Part shown: piece after piece, positions 8,256 to 15,158 of the stretch
Layout of the letters: each line of letters begins with the position of its first letter
Position numbering within the stretch: position 1 is the stretch's first letter
Assembly (NCBI GenBank): GCA_017936375.1
Contig: JAGBFR010000033.1
Location: forward strand, 1-64,000
Direction: 5' to 3'
Origin: Clostridia bacterium
GTDB taxonomy: Bacteria; Bacillota; Clostridia; Christensenellales; Aristaeellaceae
Length of the DNA stretch: 64,000 nt
The notes under the pieces: model-generated
The model's input: the letters and a program-made list of their open reading frames with translations, nothing else
What the model was told of the DNA's origin: nothing
Databases searched by the model: none
Program-made: the position numbers and the translations under genes

Positions 8256-8284
8256 ATTTTATCCCGAAGCGCGGAAAATGTCAA
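8256..8284 (-). promoter_or_regulatory. Promoter of the TetR gene
   Basis: On the minus strand, TTGACA (8279-8284), a 17-bp spacer and TAAAAT (8256-8261). The -35 box almost touches the stop codon of the M28 peptidase gene upstream. Confidence 0.7.
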
Positions 8285-8285
8285 A

Positions 8286-9281
8286 TCACGACGCCTGCCC
8301 GGTCAGCACGCGGGCGATGACCTCCATCAGACAGAGCAGATTTCTGTCCTCAAAGACCGTGTCATGCCTCGTATGGATGCGGTCCAGATAGAGAATCCGC
8401 TTTCCCTTGAGCGAGGCAAAGGCCGTGCCGCGTACAAAAGCCATCTGATCAGAGGGATAGAGCACCTTCGGGCTCGGCGCGCTCATCGGCTTCAGGCCAT
8501 AGGCAGGCGCGGTCTCCTCAAGGGCGGCGGCAACCGCCTTGGCCTGCGGCAGCTTCCATGCATGCTTGGAGCAGGCATAGAGCATTGTGCCGCCGTCGCT
8601 CACGCAGTCCATATTCAGGACAAAGGCATTCTTCTGCTGCGCCAGATGCTTCTTAACGAACGCAGACGAGCCGAGCAGGCCCTTCTCCTCATTGTCAAAG
8701 AGGACATAGGCGACGTCCTCCCGTGCGCCGAGCAGACGCATGGCCAGCAGGACCATCGCCGTGCCGGAGGTGTTGTCGTTCGCCGTATGCGGATTCTCCG
8801 GCCCGGCCAGCATCAGCCAGATCATGCCGAAGACAATGCCAAAGAGCAGCAGCTCCGTCAGCAGAACCGTCAAAAGGCCGGACAGATTCAGCGCAGCGCA
8901 GAGCTTCCCCATGCCATAGCCCATCGCGCCGGTCAGCGGCACGATGATCAGCATCGGCAGCACAATCTGCGTTAGGATGATCACCGGCCAGCAGGCGGGC
9001 GTCATGAAATTGGGGAACGGCAGGCGCGCGCAGGTGTCGTAATGCGCGGTGATCAGCGTCTTCGCCGTGTCCGGATTGCCGACGATCAGGTTGCGCGTGC
9101 GCACGATCTTACCGCTCTCCTCCACGGTCATTTCCATCCCGCACTGCGCGGCATATTCCTTCGCCCAATCGATGAACGCGCTCTTCTGCGCGGCGGTCTT
9201 GCGCACCTCATAGCGCCCGAGCAGCGCTTCCTTCAGCGCGTCAAGCGCCGCCTTGGCCTGCGTATGATCATATGTGCTCAT
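8286..9281 (-). CDS. M28 family metallopeptidase with a membrane insertion
   Basis: The 331-residue protein carries the M28 aminopeptidase zinc set: H80 in TAHYDT, D169 in ANDNTSG, the E198-E199 pair in DNEEKG, D225 in NMDCVSD, and a His in HTRHDT near residue 305. Between the first His and the bridging Asp lies a hydrophobic insertion with two apparent membrane spans (about 97-120 and 134-159). This is not found in soluble M28 enzymes, and there is no N-terminal signal peptide. The zinc site would therefore sit beside the membrane, with the catalytic residues presumably on the cytoplasmic face. It may release N-terminal residues from membrane-bound or lipid-linked peptides, but the substrate is unknown. 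It is followed directly by the TetR promoter. Confidence 0.8.
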   Translation of the reverse strand: MSTYDHTQAKAALDALKEALLGRYEVRKTAAQKSAFIDWAKEYAAQCGMEMTVEESGKIVRTRNLIVGNPDTAKTLITAHYDTCARLPFPNFMTPACWPVIILTQIVLPMLIIVPLTGAMGYGMGKLCAALNLSGLLTVLLTELLLFGIVFGMIWLMLAGPENPHTANDNTSGTAMVLLAMRLLGAREDVAYVLFDNEEKGLLGSSAFVKKHLAQQKNAFVLNMDCVSDGGTMLYACSKHAWKLPQAKAVAAALEETAPAYGLKPMSAPSPKVLYPSDQMAFVRGTAFASLKGKRILYLDRIHTRHDTVFEDRNLLCLMEVIARVLTGQAS

Positions 9282-9376
9282 GTGTATCCTCCATGATTCC
9301 TCAGTACTCCAAAGTAAGCCTGTTTCTGATATGATTCTCTGTTGTCCTTCCCGTTTCCTGTCTGATCAGGGAAAGT

Positions 9377-9405
9377 TTGACATCGGGCGCGCGGCTTGGT
9401 ATACT
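9377..9405 (+). promoter_or_regulatory. Promoter of the HD hydrolase gene
   Basis: TTGACA (9377-9382), a 17-bp spacer and TATACT (9400-9405), followed by a leader of about 30 bases. Confidence 0.7.
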
Positions 9406-9442
9406 GTCTGCAATGCCAATTTACTCAAAGGAGCTGTATACA

Positions 9443-10015
9443 ATGACCTACGAAGAGGCGCTTGCGCTCGTGCGCACATACAACAAGGAAACCTTCCACC
9501 TCACCCACGCCATCACCGTGTCGAAGGTGATGCGCCGCATGGCCGAGGCGCTTGGCTACGGCGACGAGGCCGATTTCTGGGCCGTCGTCGGCCTGATCCA
9601 CGATATCGACTTTGAACAGTGGCCGGACGAGCACTGCAAGAAGTGCGTCGAGCTGCTCACGCAGGCCGGCTGTGATGAGCGTACGATCCACGCCGTCGTC
9701 TGCCACGGCTACGGCCTGTGCAGCGACGTCGCGCCGGAGCACGAGATGGAAAAGGTGCTCTTCGCCACGGACGAGCTCACCGGCCTCATCGGCGCGTGCG
9801 CCAAGATGCGCCCCTCCGGCAGCATCACGGACATGGACCTCAAGAGCCTGAAGAAGAAGTACAAGTCGAAGGGCTTTGCCGCCGGCTGCTCCCGCGAGGT
9901 CATCGCGCAGGGCGCTGAGATGCTCGGCTGGGAGCTGGACGACCTGCTCTCCCGCACGCTCGAAGCCATGAAGCCCGACGAAGCCTCGATCATCGCCGAG
10001 GTCGCCGCGCTGTAA
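9443..10015 (+). CDS. HD domain-containing hydrolase
   Basis: A 190-residue soluble protein. The HD metal site is visible as H in NKETFHLTH, H-D in GLIHDIDFE, and a later H in VCHGYG. The ATG at 9443 is preferred because AAAGGAG ends nine bases before it and the promoter -10 box lies upstream; in-frame codons further up would fall inside the promoter. Small HD proteins of this type are phosphohydrolases acting on nucleotides or phosphoesters, and the lack of other domains gives no hint of the substrate. It stands alone between minus-strand genes and converges with the DUF4363 gene only 14 bp away, with no clear terminator between. Confidence 0.8.
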   Translation: MTYEEALALVRTYNKETFHLTHAITVSKVMRRMAEALGYGDEADFWAVVGLIHDIDFEQWPDEHCKKCVELLTQAGCDERTIHAVVCHGYGLCSDVAPEHEMEKVLFATDELTGLIGACAKMRPSGSITDMDLKSLKKKYKSKGFAAGCSREVIAQGAEMLGWELDDLLSRTLEAMKPDEASIIAEVAAL

Positions 10016-10029
10016 GCCGTGCCCCGGAT

Positions 10030-10413
10030 TCAGAAAAGATTCTCCATCGTGACCTGCTGCCGCTCATACACATGCTCCACGCTGCCCTCCAGTTCGCCCG
10101 CGTAAATCAGCATGGACGTCTTGTCCCCGCCCTCGAGGGCGGCGATCAGGCGCGAGAGCGCGTAGCGCACATCATCCGTCGATCCATGGTCGACCATCAT
10201 TTCAAGTCTGCCCGCGCGCTCATCCCAGAGGAGATCGAGCGCGCGGGCTTTTTCCTGCGCAGTCCCCATCTCTCCCGTGCGGATGGCGGCGATGATCTCC
10301 TGCGTCGCCTGCGATGCAGCGCCCGTCAGCGCATGGATCTCCCGCTGTTCATACCAGAAGAGCACGGCAAGCAGAAGGCCTGTGATGCCGATCGTCCATA
10401 GCTTCCTGCTCAT
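10030..10413 (-). CDS. DUF4363 family membrane protein
   Basis: The 127-residue protein has one N-terminal membrane span (about 5-22) and an outside-facing helical domain rich in charged residues. Length, the single span and the position after a DUF421 gene match DUF4363, whose function is not established. Its ATG overlaps the TAA stop of the DUF421 gene by one base, so the two are translationally coupled and their products probably work together. In spore formers this pair is often linked to spore or envelope functions; here that is only inference. Confidence 0.75.
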   Translation of the reverse strand: MSRKLWTIGITGLLLAVLFWYEQREIHALTGAASQATQEIIAAIRTGEMGTAQEKARALDLLWDERAGRLEMMVDHGSTDDVRYALSRLIAALEGGDKTSMLIYAGELEGSVEHVYERQQVTMENLF

Positions 10414-11138
10414 TACCAGCCCACCTCGCTCTCATTCATCAGATGGAAGCGGAGCAGCCGCCCCGTCTCCCCCTTCTCCTGCACGAGGAGCATGCCCTGC
10501 GTGTCAAGCGCGGCGACCAGCACATCTGCAGCCGCCCGGATACCGTGAACCTGCAGCGCCTGCATGAGCCGTTCCTCCTCCACGCCGGAGATCGTCAGCG
10601 GCCGCCGCTGCAGCTTTCCGTCGAGGATCAGCGTCAGCGGAATGCCGTCATAGCGCGACGGCAGGCCCTGCTCCCCCCGCGTGGCCGGCCGGCTGTCCGC
10701 CGAGGGAAAGACGGAGAGCGCGCCATTCGTCTCCAACACGACGCTGCCCGTCTCGTGCAGGCCCGTCAGCCCCTGAGAGCGGATGCCCTCCATCAGATCC
10801 GACAGGTCAAAGCAGAGCCGCTGCAGCTCCTTCTCGCAGATCCGCCCGTCGCGCACCAAAACGCTCGGCCGCCCGCAGATCAGCCTGCGCAGCGGCATGC
10901 TCGCAAAGGAGAGCGCGCTGAGCAGGCTGTGCAGGATGAGCAGCGTCGCAATCGCCACCACGCCGCCAAGCAGCGGCACCTCCACGTCGTTCATCGGCAG
11001 TGTCGCGAGGTCGGAAATCATGAGCGTGATGACGACCTCATAGGGCTGCAGTTCGGCCAGCTGCCGCTTGCCCATCAGCCGCAGGGCAACCGCCGTGACC
11101 AGAAAGAGCAGCACCGTCCTGAAAAATCCATTGATCAT
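10413..11138 (-). CDS. DUF421 (YetF-like) membrane protein
   Basis: The 241-residue protein opens with the DUF421 signature: helices around RTVLLFLVTAVALRLMGKRQ, then the LQPYEVVITLMISDLATLP motif and a third span, VVAIATLLILHSLLSAL. A cytoplasmic alpha/beta domain follows, with GRPSVLVRDGRI and LCFDLSDLMEGIRSQG. YetF-like proteins are found in Bacillus and Clostridia, and a related DUF421 protein (2Duf) affects spore heat resistance and germination in some Bacillus; whether that applies here is unknown. The start codon lies just after a hairpin that contains its Shine-Dalgarno site (see 11145-11180). Confidence 0.85.
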   Translation of the reverse strand: MINGFFRTVLLFLVTAVALRLMGKRQLAELQPYEVVITLMISDLATLPMNDVEVPLLGGVVAIATLLILHSLLSALSFASMPLRRLICGRPSVLVRDGRICEKELQRLCFDLSDLMEGIRSQGLTGLHETGSVVLETNGALSVFPSADSRPATRGEQGLPSRYDGIPLTLILDGKLQRRPLTISGVEEERLMQALQVHGIRAAADVLVAALDTQGMLLVQEKGETGRLLRFHLMNESEVGW

Positions 11139-11144
11139 ATCAAA

Positions 11145-11180
11145 AATCCTCCATGAGCATTATCTTGCCCATGGAGGATT
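11145..11180 (-). promoter_or_regulatory. Hairpin that encloses the DUF421 ribosome-binding site
   Basis: Perfect 11-bp arms (11145-11155 and 11170-11180) surround a 14-base loop. On the minus-strand RNA the second arm contains GGAGG, the Shine-Dalgarno site for the ATG at 11138, and is followed by five U. It could act as a translation switch, a terminator for the nitroreductase transcript, or both. Confidence 0.5.
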
Positions 11181-11219
11181 CTGTCATTCTGTTAATTCGC
11201 CGCTTGGGACAAAGGCGCA

Positions 11220-11936
11220 TTACGCGCGCATGGCGTAGCCGCCCTCGACCTTCTTCCAGACGGCCTCGCGGCCGGCATGATACGCGCCGACAGCGGCATG
11301 GAGCATGCAGATGCCGCGATCCAGCGGCGCATACTTCTTGATCAGCGTGCTGCGCTCGAGGATGGCGACGCCGGAGCCCTCCGCCTCGATCGTCCACGGC
11401 TGCAGGTTGATCGCGCTGGGCGCGATGCGCGCGGCGAGGACGGCCTCCTTCTGCCATACGCCGAGGGAGGCGAGCTGCTCCTCGGTCTTGCCGCAGAGCT
11501 TCTCCACCGGCATGCGCTTGTGCGCCGGGGCCGGCAGCTCCGCCTTGCCAAGGGCGATCACGCAGTGGACGACCTCGTCATTCTGCAGGTTGACGTTCTT
11601 ATTGATGATATCCGGATAGAAGCCCGCGCCCAGCCAGCAGGTACCAAGGCCCATCGCGGTCGCCTCAAGAACGAGCGCCTCGCCCATGAAGCCCTCCATC
11701 TCCATCGGCGTGCCGCGCTTGGCGACGATGACGGCGTAGACGTCGGTGCCCTTGATGGCGCTCTTGAAGCCCGGGCCCTTGAACATGCGCACGGTCACGC
11801 CCTGCCAGCTCAGCTTGCGGCAGAGCACGCCCAGACGATCCAGCTGCGCCTTGTCCGGCGCGGCAGTATACTTGCGCACGGAGCTGCGCTTGTACATGGC
11901 GTCATACCAGTTCTTTTCGAGTTTCAGTTCAAACAT
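11220..11936 (-). CDS. Nitroreductase family protein
   Basis: The 238-residue protein has the nitroreductase FMN-binding start (MYKRSSVRKYT), a central GEALVLEATAMGLGTCWLGAG segment, and a second half with LAARIAPSAINLQPWTIE that repeats the fold, so both half-sites of the FMN pocket are in one chain. This matches the Clostridia/Thermotoga TM1586-type group. It probably reduces nitro or other small electron acceptors with NAD(P)H. The promoter upstream has an inverted repeat overlapping the -35 box, suggesting repression by an unlinked regulator. A hairpin after the stop separates it from the DUF421 gene, though read-through would make one transcript. Confidence 0.85.
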   Translation of the reverse strand: MFELKLEKNWYDAMYKRSSVRKYTAAPDKAQLDRLGVLCRKLSWQGVTVRMFKGPGFKSAIKGTDVYAVIVAKRGTPMEMEGFMGEALVLEATAMGLGTCWLGAGFYPDIINKNVNLQNDEVVHCVIALGKAELPAPAHKRMPVEKLCGKTEEQLASLGVWQKEAVLAARIAPSAINLQPWTIEAEGSGVAILERSTLIKKYAPLDRGICMLHAAVGAYHAGREAVWKKVEGGYAMRA

Positions 11937-11997
11937 GATGTATCCGCTCCCGATGACGGGGCTCGCGCCCCCTTATTCACAAAAACCTGTAATCTAT

Positions 11998-12041
11998 ACT
12001 TTACCATGACGCATGTACTCGTGTCAACGAAAAACGTTGAC
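11998..12041 (-). promoter_or_regulatory. Promoter and operator of the nitroreductase gene
   Basis: On the minus strand, TTGACA (12022-12027), an 18-bp spacer and TAAAGT (11998-12003). A perfect inverted repeat GTCAACG-N5-CGTTGAC (12023-12041) covers the -35 box, a standard repressor position. Confidence 0.55.
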
Positions 12042-12110
12042 CACAGCAAAAGAGAACCGTTTCCGCCTCACTTCCGCAAGGCAGGAAAGGTTTTGGCGGG
12101 CGATCCATGG

Positions 12111-12116
12111 TATAAT
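12111..12116 (+). promoter_or_regulatory. -10 box upstream of the AraC-kinase fusion
   Basis: A perfect TATAAT 58 bases before the ATG. No good -35 match lies 16-18 bp upstream, so an activator, perhaps the AraC-like product itself, may be needed. Confidence 0.45.
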
Positions 12117-12173
12117 GCATCCACCTGCAGGAGATCACACGGGGCGCCTGCCCCATACACAGGAGGGACAGCC

Positions 12174-13475
12174 ATGAACGACGATGTGCTCGTCATCATC
12201 CAGCGCAGCCTTGACGCCATCGATCTGCGCGTGCGCACGCCCATTTCCACACAGGAGCTCGCAGACGCCGCCGGCTTCTCCCTCTCCCACTACCATCATA
12301 TCTTTGAGGCGGCGACGGGTATGAGCCCCGGGCGATACATCACCTATCGCCGGCTGCTCCATGCCGTATACGACATGAGCTGCGGCATGCGCGCCATCGA
12401 CGCTGCGCTGACGTACGGGTTTGATACGCACGCCGGGTTTTACAAGGCCTTCCGCAAGGAATTCGGCTGCCCGCCCTCGCGCTATCTGCGCACGCACAGA
12501 GCCTCCCGCCCCGCCCGCATGAACCTGAAGGAGAACCATACCATGACCGACATCCGCACCCTGTCCGCCCTGCTTGGCGCATGGGGCCTTGAGGGCGAAC
12601 CCCTATCCTATATCTATTACAGCAACACAGGCTTCCGCAGCGAAAACACATTCGCCGTCGGCGGGGATCACTTTATCCGCACATCCTCTGCGCTGGGCGA
12701 GCTGCACAGGCAGGCCGCGCTCACAAAGCAGCTGCATGCCCACGGCCTCGCCGCGCCCATTGTCCCCACGCTCACCGGCGAGGACGTGCTGCGCAGCGGC
12801 AATATCGACTGCATGATGATGCGCCGCGCCGCGGGCAGGCCTGTCGATGCGCTGCATCTGCTGGAGCATCCGCAGGAGGGCGCCGTCCTTGGCGAGGGCC
12901 TCGCCCGCCTGCACGCCGCGCTGCGCAGCTGCGACGCCTGCCTCTATGCAGAGGAAGACTACAGCAGAACCATGCTGAACTGGGCCATCCCCACGGCGCG
13001 CGCCAGCCTCCCCGCGCAGGAAGCAGCATGGCTGGAGGCGTATGCTGCGCGCGTTGCCGCGCTCTTTCCCCGTCTGCCGGTCCAGCTCATCCACCGCGAC
13101 CCGAATCCGGACAACATCCTGATCGACGACGGAAAGGTCGTGGGATTCCTTGACTTCGACCTTGCGCGTGTGATGCCGCGGATTTTCGATCTTTGCTACG
13201 CATCCACGGGCATTCTCTGCGACGCCTTCCGCCATGCCGATCCCGCCATACGGCTGCGCTACTTTGATGTCGTGCGTGCCATATGGGCCGGCTACGACGC
13301 CGTCTCCCCGCTGACGGCGGAGGAATGGCAGGCGCTGCCCGACATGGTGCTGGCCATTGAGCTCACCTGCATCGCCGCCTTTGCCGGTTCTGATAAGCTG
13401 GCGCAGCAGTTCGCCGTCAATGTGCAGATGCTTGAATTCCTTCTGTCGCATATTGACCGGCTCTCAGGCAAATAA
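12174..13475 (+). CDS. AraC-type DNA-binding domain fused to an aminoglycoside phosphotransferase-like kinase
   Basis: The 433-residue protein joins two families. Residues about 1-105 are an AraC/XylS pair of helix-turn-helices (ISTQELADAAGFSLSHYHHIFEAATGMSPGRYITYRR, then IDAALTYGFDTHAGFYKAFRKEFGCPP). Residues about 124-433 are an APH/choline-kinase-like domain with the catalytic loop H307-R308-D309 through N314 and the metal-binding D-F-D in GFLDFDLA. The main start at 12174 follows AGGAGGG. At the domain junction there is a second well-spaced AAGGAG (12528-12533) and in-frame ATG at 12543, so a free kinase could also be made. The kinase substrate might be a drug or small metabolite whose presence the AraC part signals; this is inference. 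Confidence 0.85.
   Translation: MNDDVLVIIQRSLDAIDLRVRTPISTQELADAAGFSLSHYHHIFEAATGMSPGRYITYRRLLHAVYDMSCGMRAIDAALTYGFDTHAGFYKAFRKEFGCPPSRYLRTHRASRPARMNLKENHTMTDIRTLSALLGAWGLEGEPLSYIYYSNTGFRSENTFAVGGDHFIRTSSALGELHRQAALTKQLHAHGLAAPIVPTLTGEDVLRSGNIDCMMMRRAAGRPVDALHLLEHPQEGAVLGEGLARLHAALRSCDACLYAEEDYSRTMLNWAIPTARASLPAQEAAWLEAYAARVAALFPRLPVQLIHRDPNPDNILIDDGKVVGFLDFDLARVMPRIFDLCYASTGILCDAFRHADPAIRLRYFDVVRAIWAGYDAVSPLTAEEWQALPDMVLAIELTCIAAFAGSDKLAQQFAVNVQMLEFLLSHIDRLSGK
12543..13475 (+). CDS. Possible internal start: stand-alone APH-like kinase
   Basis: An AAGGAG site nine bases before the in-frame ATG at 12543 would give a 310-residue protein (MTDIRTLSALLG...) consisting only of the kinase domain. 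Either the fusion kept the old start of a once separate gene, or both products are made. Sequence cannot decide. Confidence 0.35.
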   Translation: MTDIRTLSALLGAWGLEGEPLSYIYYSNTGFRSENTFAVGGDHFIRTSSALGELHRQAALTKQLHAHGLAAPIVPTLTGEDVLRSGNIDCMMMRRAAGRPVDALHLLEHPQEGAVLGEGLARLHAALRSCDACLYAEEDYSRTMLNWAIPTARASLPAQEAAWLEAYAARVAALFPRLPVQLIHRDPNPDNILIDDGKVVGFLDFDLARVMPRIFDLCYASTGILCDAFRHADPAIRLRYFDVVRAIWAGYDAVSPLTAEEWQALPDMVLAIELTCIAAFAGSDKLAQQFAVNVQMLEFLLSHIDRLSGK

Positions 13476-13479
13476 ACAC

Positions 13480-13517
13480 AAAATCGATCCGACGGATTAT
13501 CCCGCCGGATCGATTTT
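13480..13517. terminator. Bidirectional terminator between convergent genes
   Basis: AAAATCGATCCG (13480-13491) pairs perfectly with CGGATCGATTTT (13506-13517). The built-in A and T tracts serve both the fusion kinase gene and the aminotransferase gene. Confidence 0.8.
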
Positions 13518-13531
13518 GATTCAATTCGGAA

Positions 13532-14785
13532 TTACTCCTGCTGGTCGGCAGGCAGATTGTGCGGCAGTTCGCTCGGCTTGTCGGTCATTGCGTCAACAAA
13601 CGCCGCCACACGGACAAGACCGCGCTGAATATTCTCCATCGAGGTCGCGTAGGACAGGCGGCAGAAGCCCTCGGAGCAGAACGCGCTGCCCGGAACAACG
13701 GCGACGTCCGCATTCTCCAGCAGCAGCTCGGCGAAGGTCATGGAATTATTGACCTGCGTATAGCCGTAGTACTTGCCAAAGAGCCCGGTGATGTCCATCA
13801 TGCAGTAGAACGCGCCCTTGGGCATATTGCAGGTCACGCCCTCAATCGCATTGAGGCGGGAGACCATCATCTTTCTGCGGCGGTCGTACTGCTGGCGCAT
13901 ATTCTCCACCTGCGTGACGCCCTTAAAGCTGGTCAGCGCCTCGACGCAGGCATACTGCGCAATGGCGTTGCTGCCGCTGGCAACCTGGCTCTGCAGGCTG
14001 CTCATGATCTTGGCGATGGGCAGCGGCGCGGCCGCATAGCCGATGCGCCAGCCGGTCATGGCATACGCCTTGGAAACGCCGTTGATAACGATCGTCTGGT
14101 TGTAAATCTCATCGCCGAAGGAGGCGATGGAGGTATGCTGCTCGCCATCATAGACAAGCTTTTCATAGATCTCGTCAGAGATGACGTAGAACTTGCGGGC
14201 GATGGCCAGCTTTGCAATCTCGCGCAGCTGCTCGCGGCGCCAGATGCTGCCGGTCGGGTTGCCCGGGGTGTTGATGAGCAGCGCCTTGGTCTTATCGGTC
14301 ACATAGGGTACCATGTCGCGCGCCTCAACGATGTAGTTATTCTCCCTCGTCGACGGAACGAACACCGGCACGCCGCCCGCAAGGCGAACCATCTCCGGAT
14401 AGGAGACCCAGCACGGCGTGGGAATAAGCACCTCGTCGCCAGGATTGATGATCGCGCAGAGCGCGGCGTAAATGGCAAACTTCGCGCCGTTGGAGACGAC
14501 GATCTGCTTGGGCGAATAGGTCAGCGCATTGTCGCACAGGAGCTTATCGCAGATCGCGCGGCGCAGCTCCAGCGTGCCGGCGGCGGGCGTGTACTTGGTC
14601 AGGCCCATGTCAAGCGCCTCATGCGCGGCGGTGCGGATATACTGCGGGGTGACAAAGTCCGGCTCACCGGCACAGAAAGAAACCACGTCGCGGCCAGCCG
14701 CGCTCATCTCCTTGGCCCTGGCGTCGATGGCCAGCGTCGGAGACGGGGAAATTGCGCCGCAGACGCGGGAAAGCTCTAATGACAT
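13532..14785 (-). CDS. Pyridoxal-phosphate aspartate aminotransferase, class I (subgroup Ib-like)
   Basis: The 417-residue enzyme shows the fold-type I aminotransferase set: N-terminal SPTLAIDARAKE, YTPAAGTLELRRAI, N176 in INTPGNPTG, D204 and Y207 in ISDEIYEKLVYDG, the PLP lysine K239 in NGVSKAYAMTGWR, and the C-terminal Arg in GFCRLSYATS that binds the substrate carboxylate. It should exchange the amino group between aspartate (or a related acid) and 2-oxoglutarate in the cytoplasm. It is a single gene with its own promoter, which is overlapped by a perfect palindrome, and it ends at a shared terminator. Confidence 0.9.
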   Translation of the reverse strand: MSLELSRVCGAISPSPTLAIDARAKEMSAAGRDVVSFCAGEPDFVTPQYIRTAAHEALDMGLTKYTPAAGTLELRRAICDKLLCDNALTYSPKQIVVSNGAKFAIYAALCAIINPGDEVLIPTPCWVSYPEMVRLAGGVPVFVPSTRENNYIVEARDMVPYVTDKTKALLINTPGNPTGSIWRREQLREIAKLAIARKFYVISDEIYEKLVYDGEQHTSIASFGDEIYNQTIVINGVSKAYAMTGWRIGYAAAPLPIAKIMSSLQSQVASGSNAIAQYACVEALTSFKGVTQVENMRQQYDRRRKMMVSRLNAIEGVTCNMPKGAFYCMMDITGLFGKYYGYTQVNNSMTFAELLLENADVAVVPGSAFCSEGFCRLSYATSMENIQRGLVRVAAFVDAMTDKPSELPHNLPADQQE

Positions 14786-14821
14786 AATGTACTCCTCCTT
14801 CTGATAAAGGCGAAATGAATT

Positions 14822-14858
14822 ATGGATGTATTATACATCCATTTTTCGAATCTTGCAA
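14822..14858 (-). promoter_or_regulatory. Promoter and palindromic operator of the aminotransferase gene
   Basis: On the minus strand, TTGCAA (14853-14858), a 17-bp spacer and TATAAT (14830-14835). The -10 box lies inside a perfect inverted repeat, ATGGATGTA-N3-TACATCCAT (14822-14842), so repressor binding would block RNA polymerase. The rest of this 370-bp divergent region (14786-15158) holds only the promoter for the DUF3048 gene. Confidence 0.6.
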
Positions 14859-15073
14859 CCCCCAATTTTGCATAAATCTGTCATTTTTGAATTTGCATAT
14901 TGCATATCTTCCATTTATTCCCCGCAATGCGCAGTCTGCGCCCGCCCCTGCGGCCCGCGCGCCCGCTCCTCCGCCCTTTCTTCATCTTATTCCTTTGCGG
15001 CAAGCATGTTCCCATGGACGCGGCCCACCTGCGCAGCAGCATGCCATTCTCTGCTCAAGTTATTACAAAAGAC

Positions 15074-15102
15074 TTGAAAGTTTTACAGTTTTGCGATATG
15101 AT
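15074..15102 (+). promoter_or_regulatory. Promoter of the DUF3048 gene
   Basis: TTGAAA (15074-15079), a 17-bp spacer and TATGAT (15097-15102). Confidence 0.6.
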
Positions 15103-15158
15103 GATGATGTTCGTATGTACTTATGTCATCATTTATGTAATCTACGGAGGTGTTTTCT

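Noticed and set aside
11277..12173. In-frame upstream extension of the AraC-kinase gene to 11277
   Set aside because: The extension is antisense to the nitroreductase gene and crosses the -10 box at 12111. The ATG at 12174 has a strong AGGAGGG.
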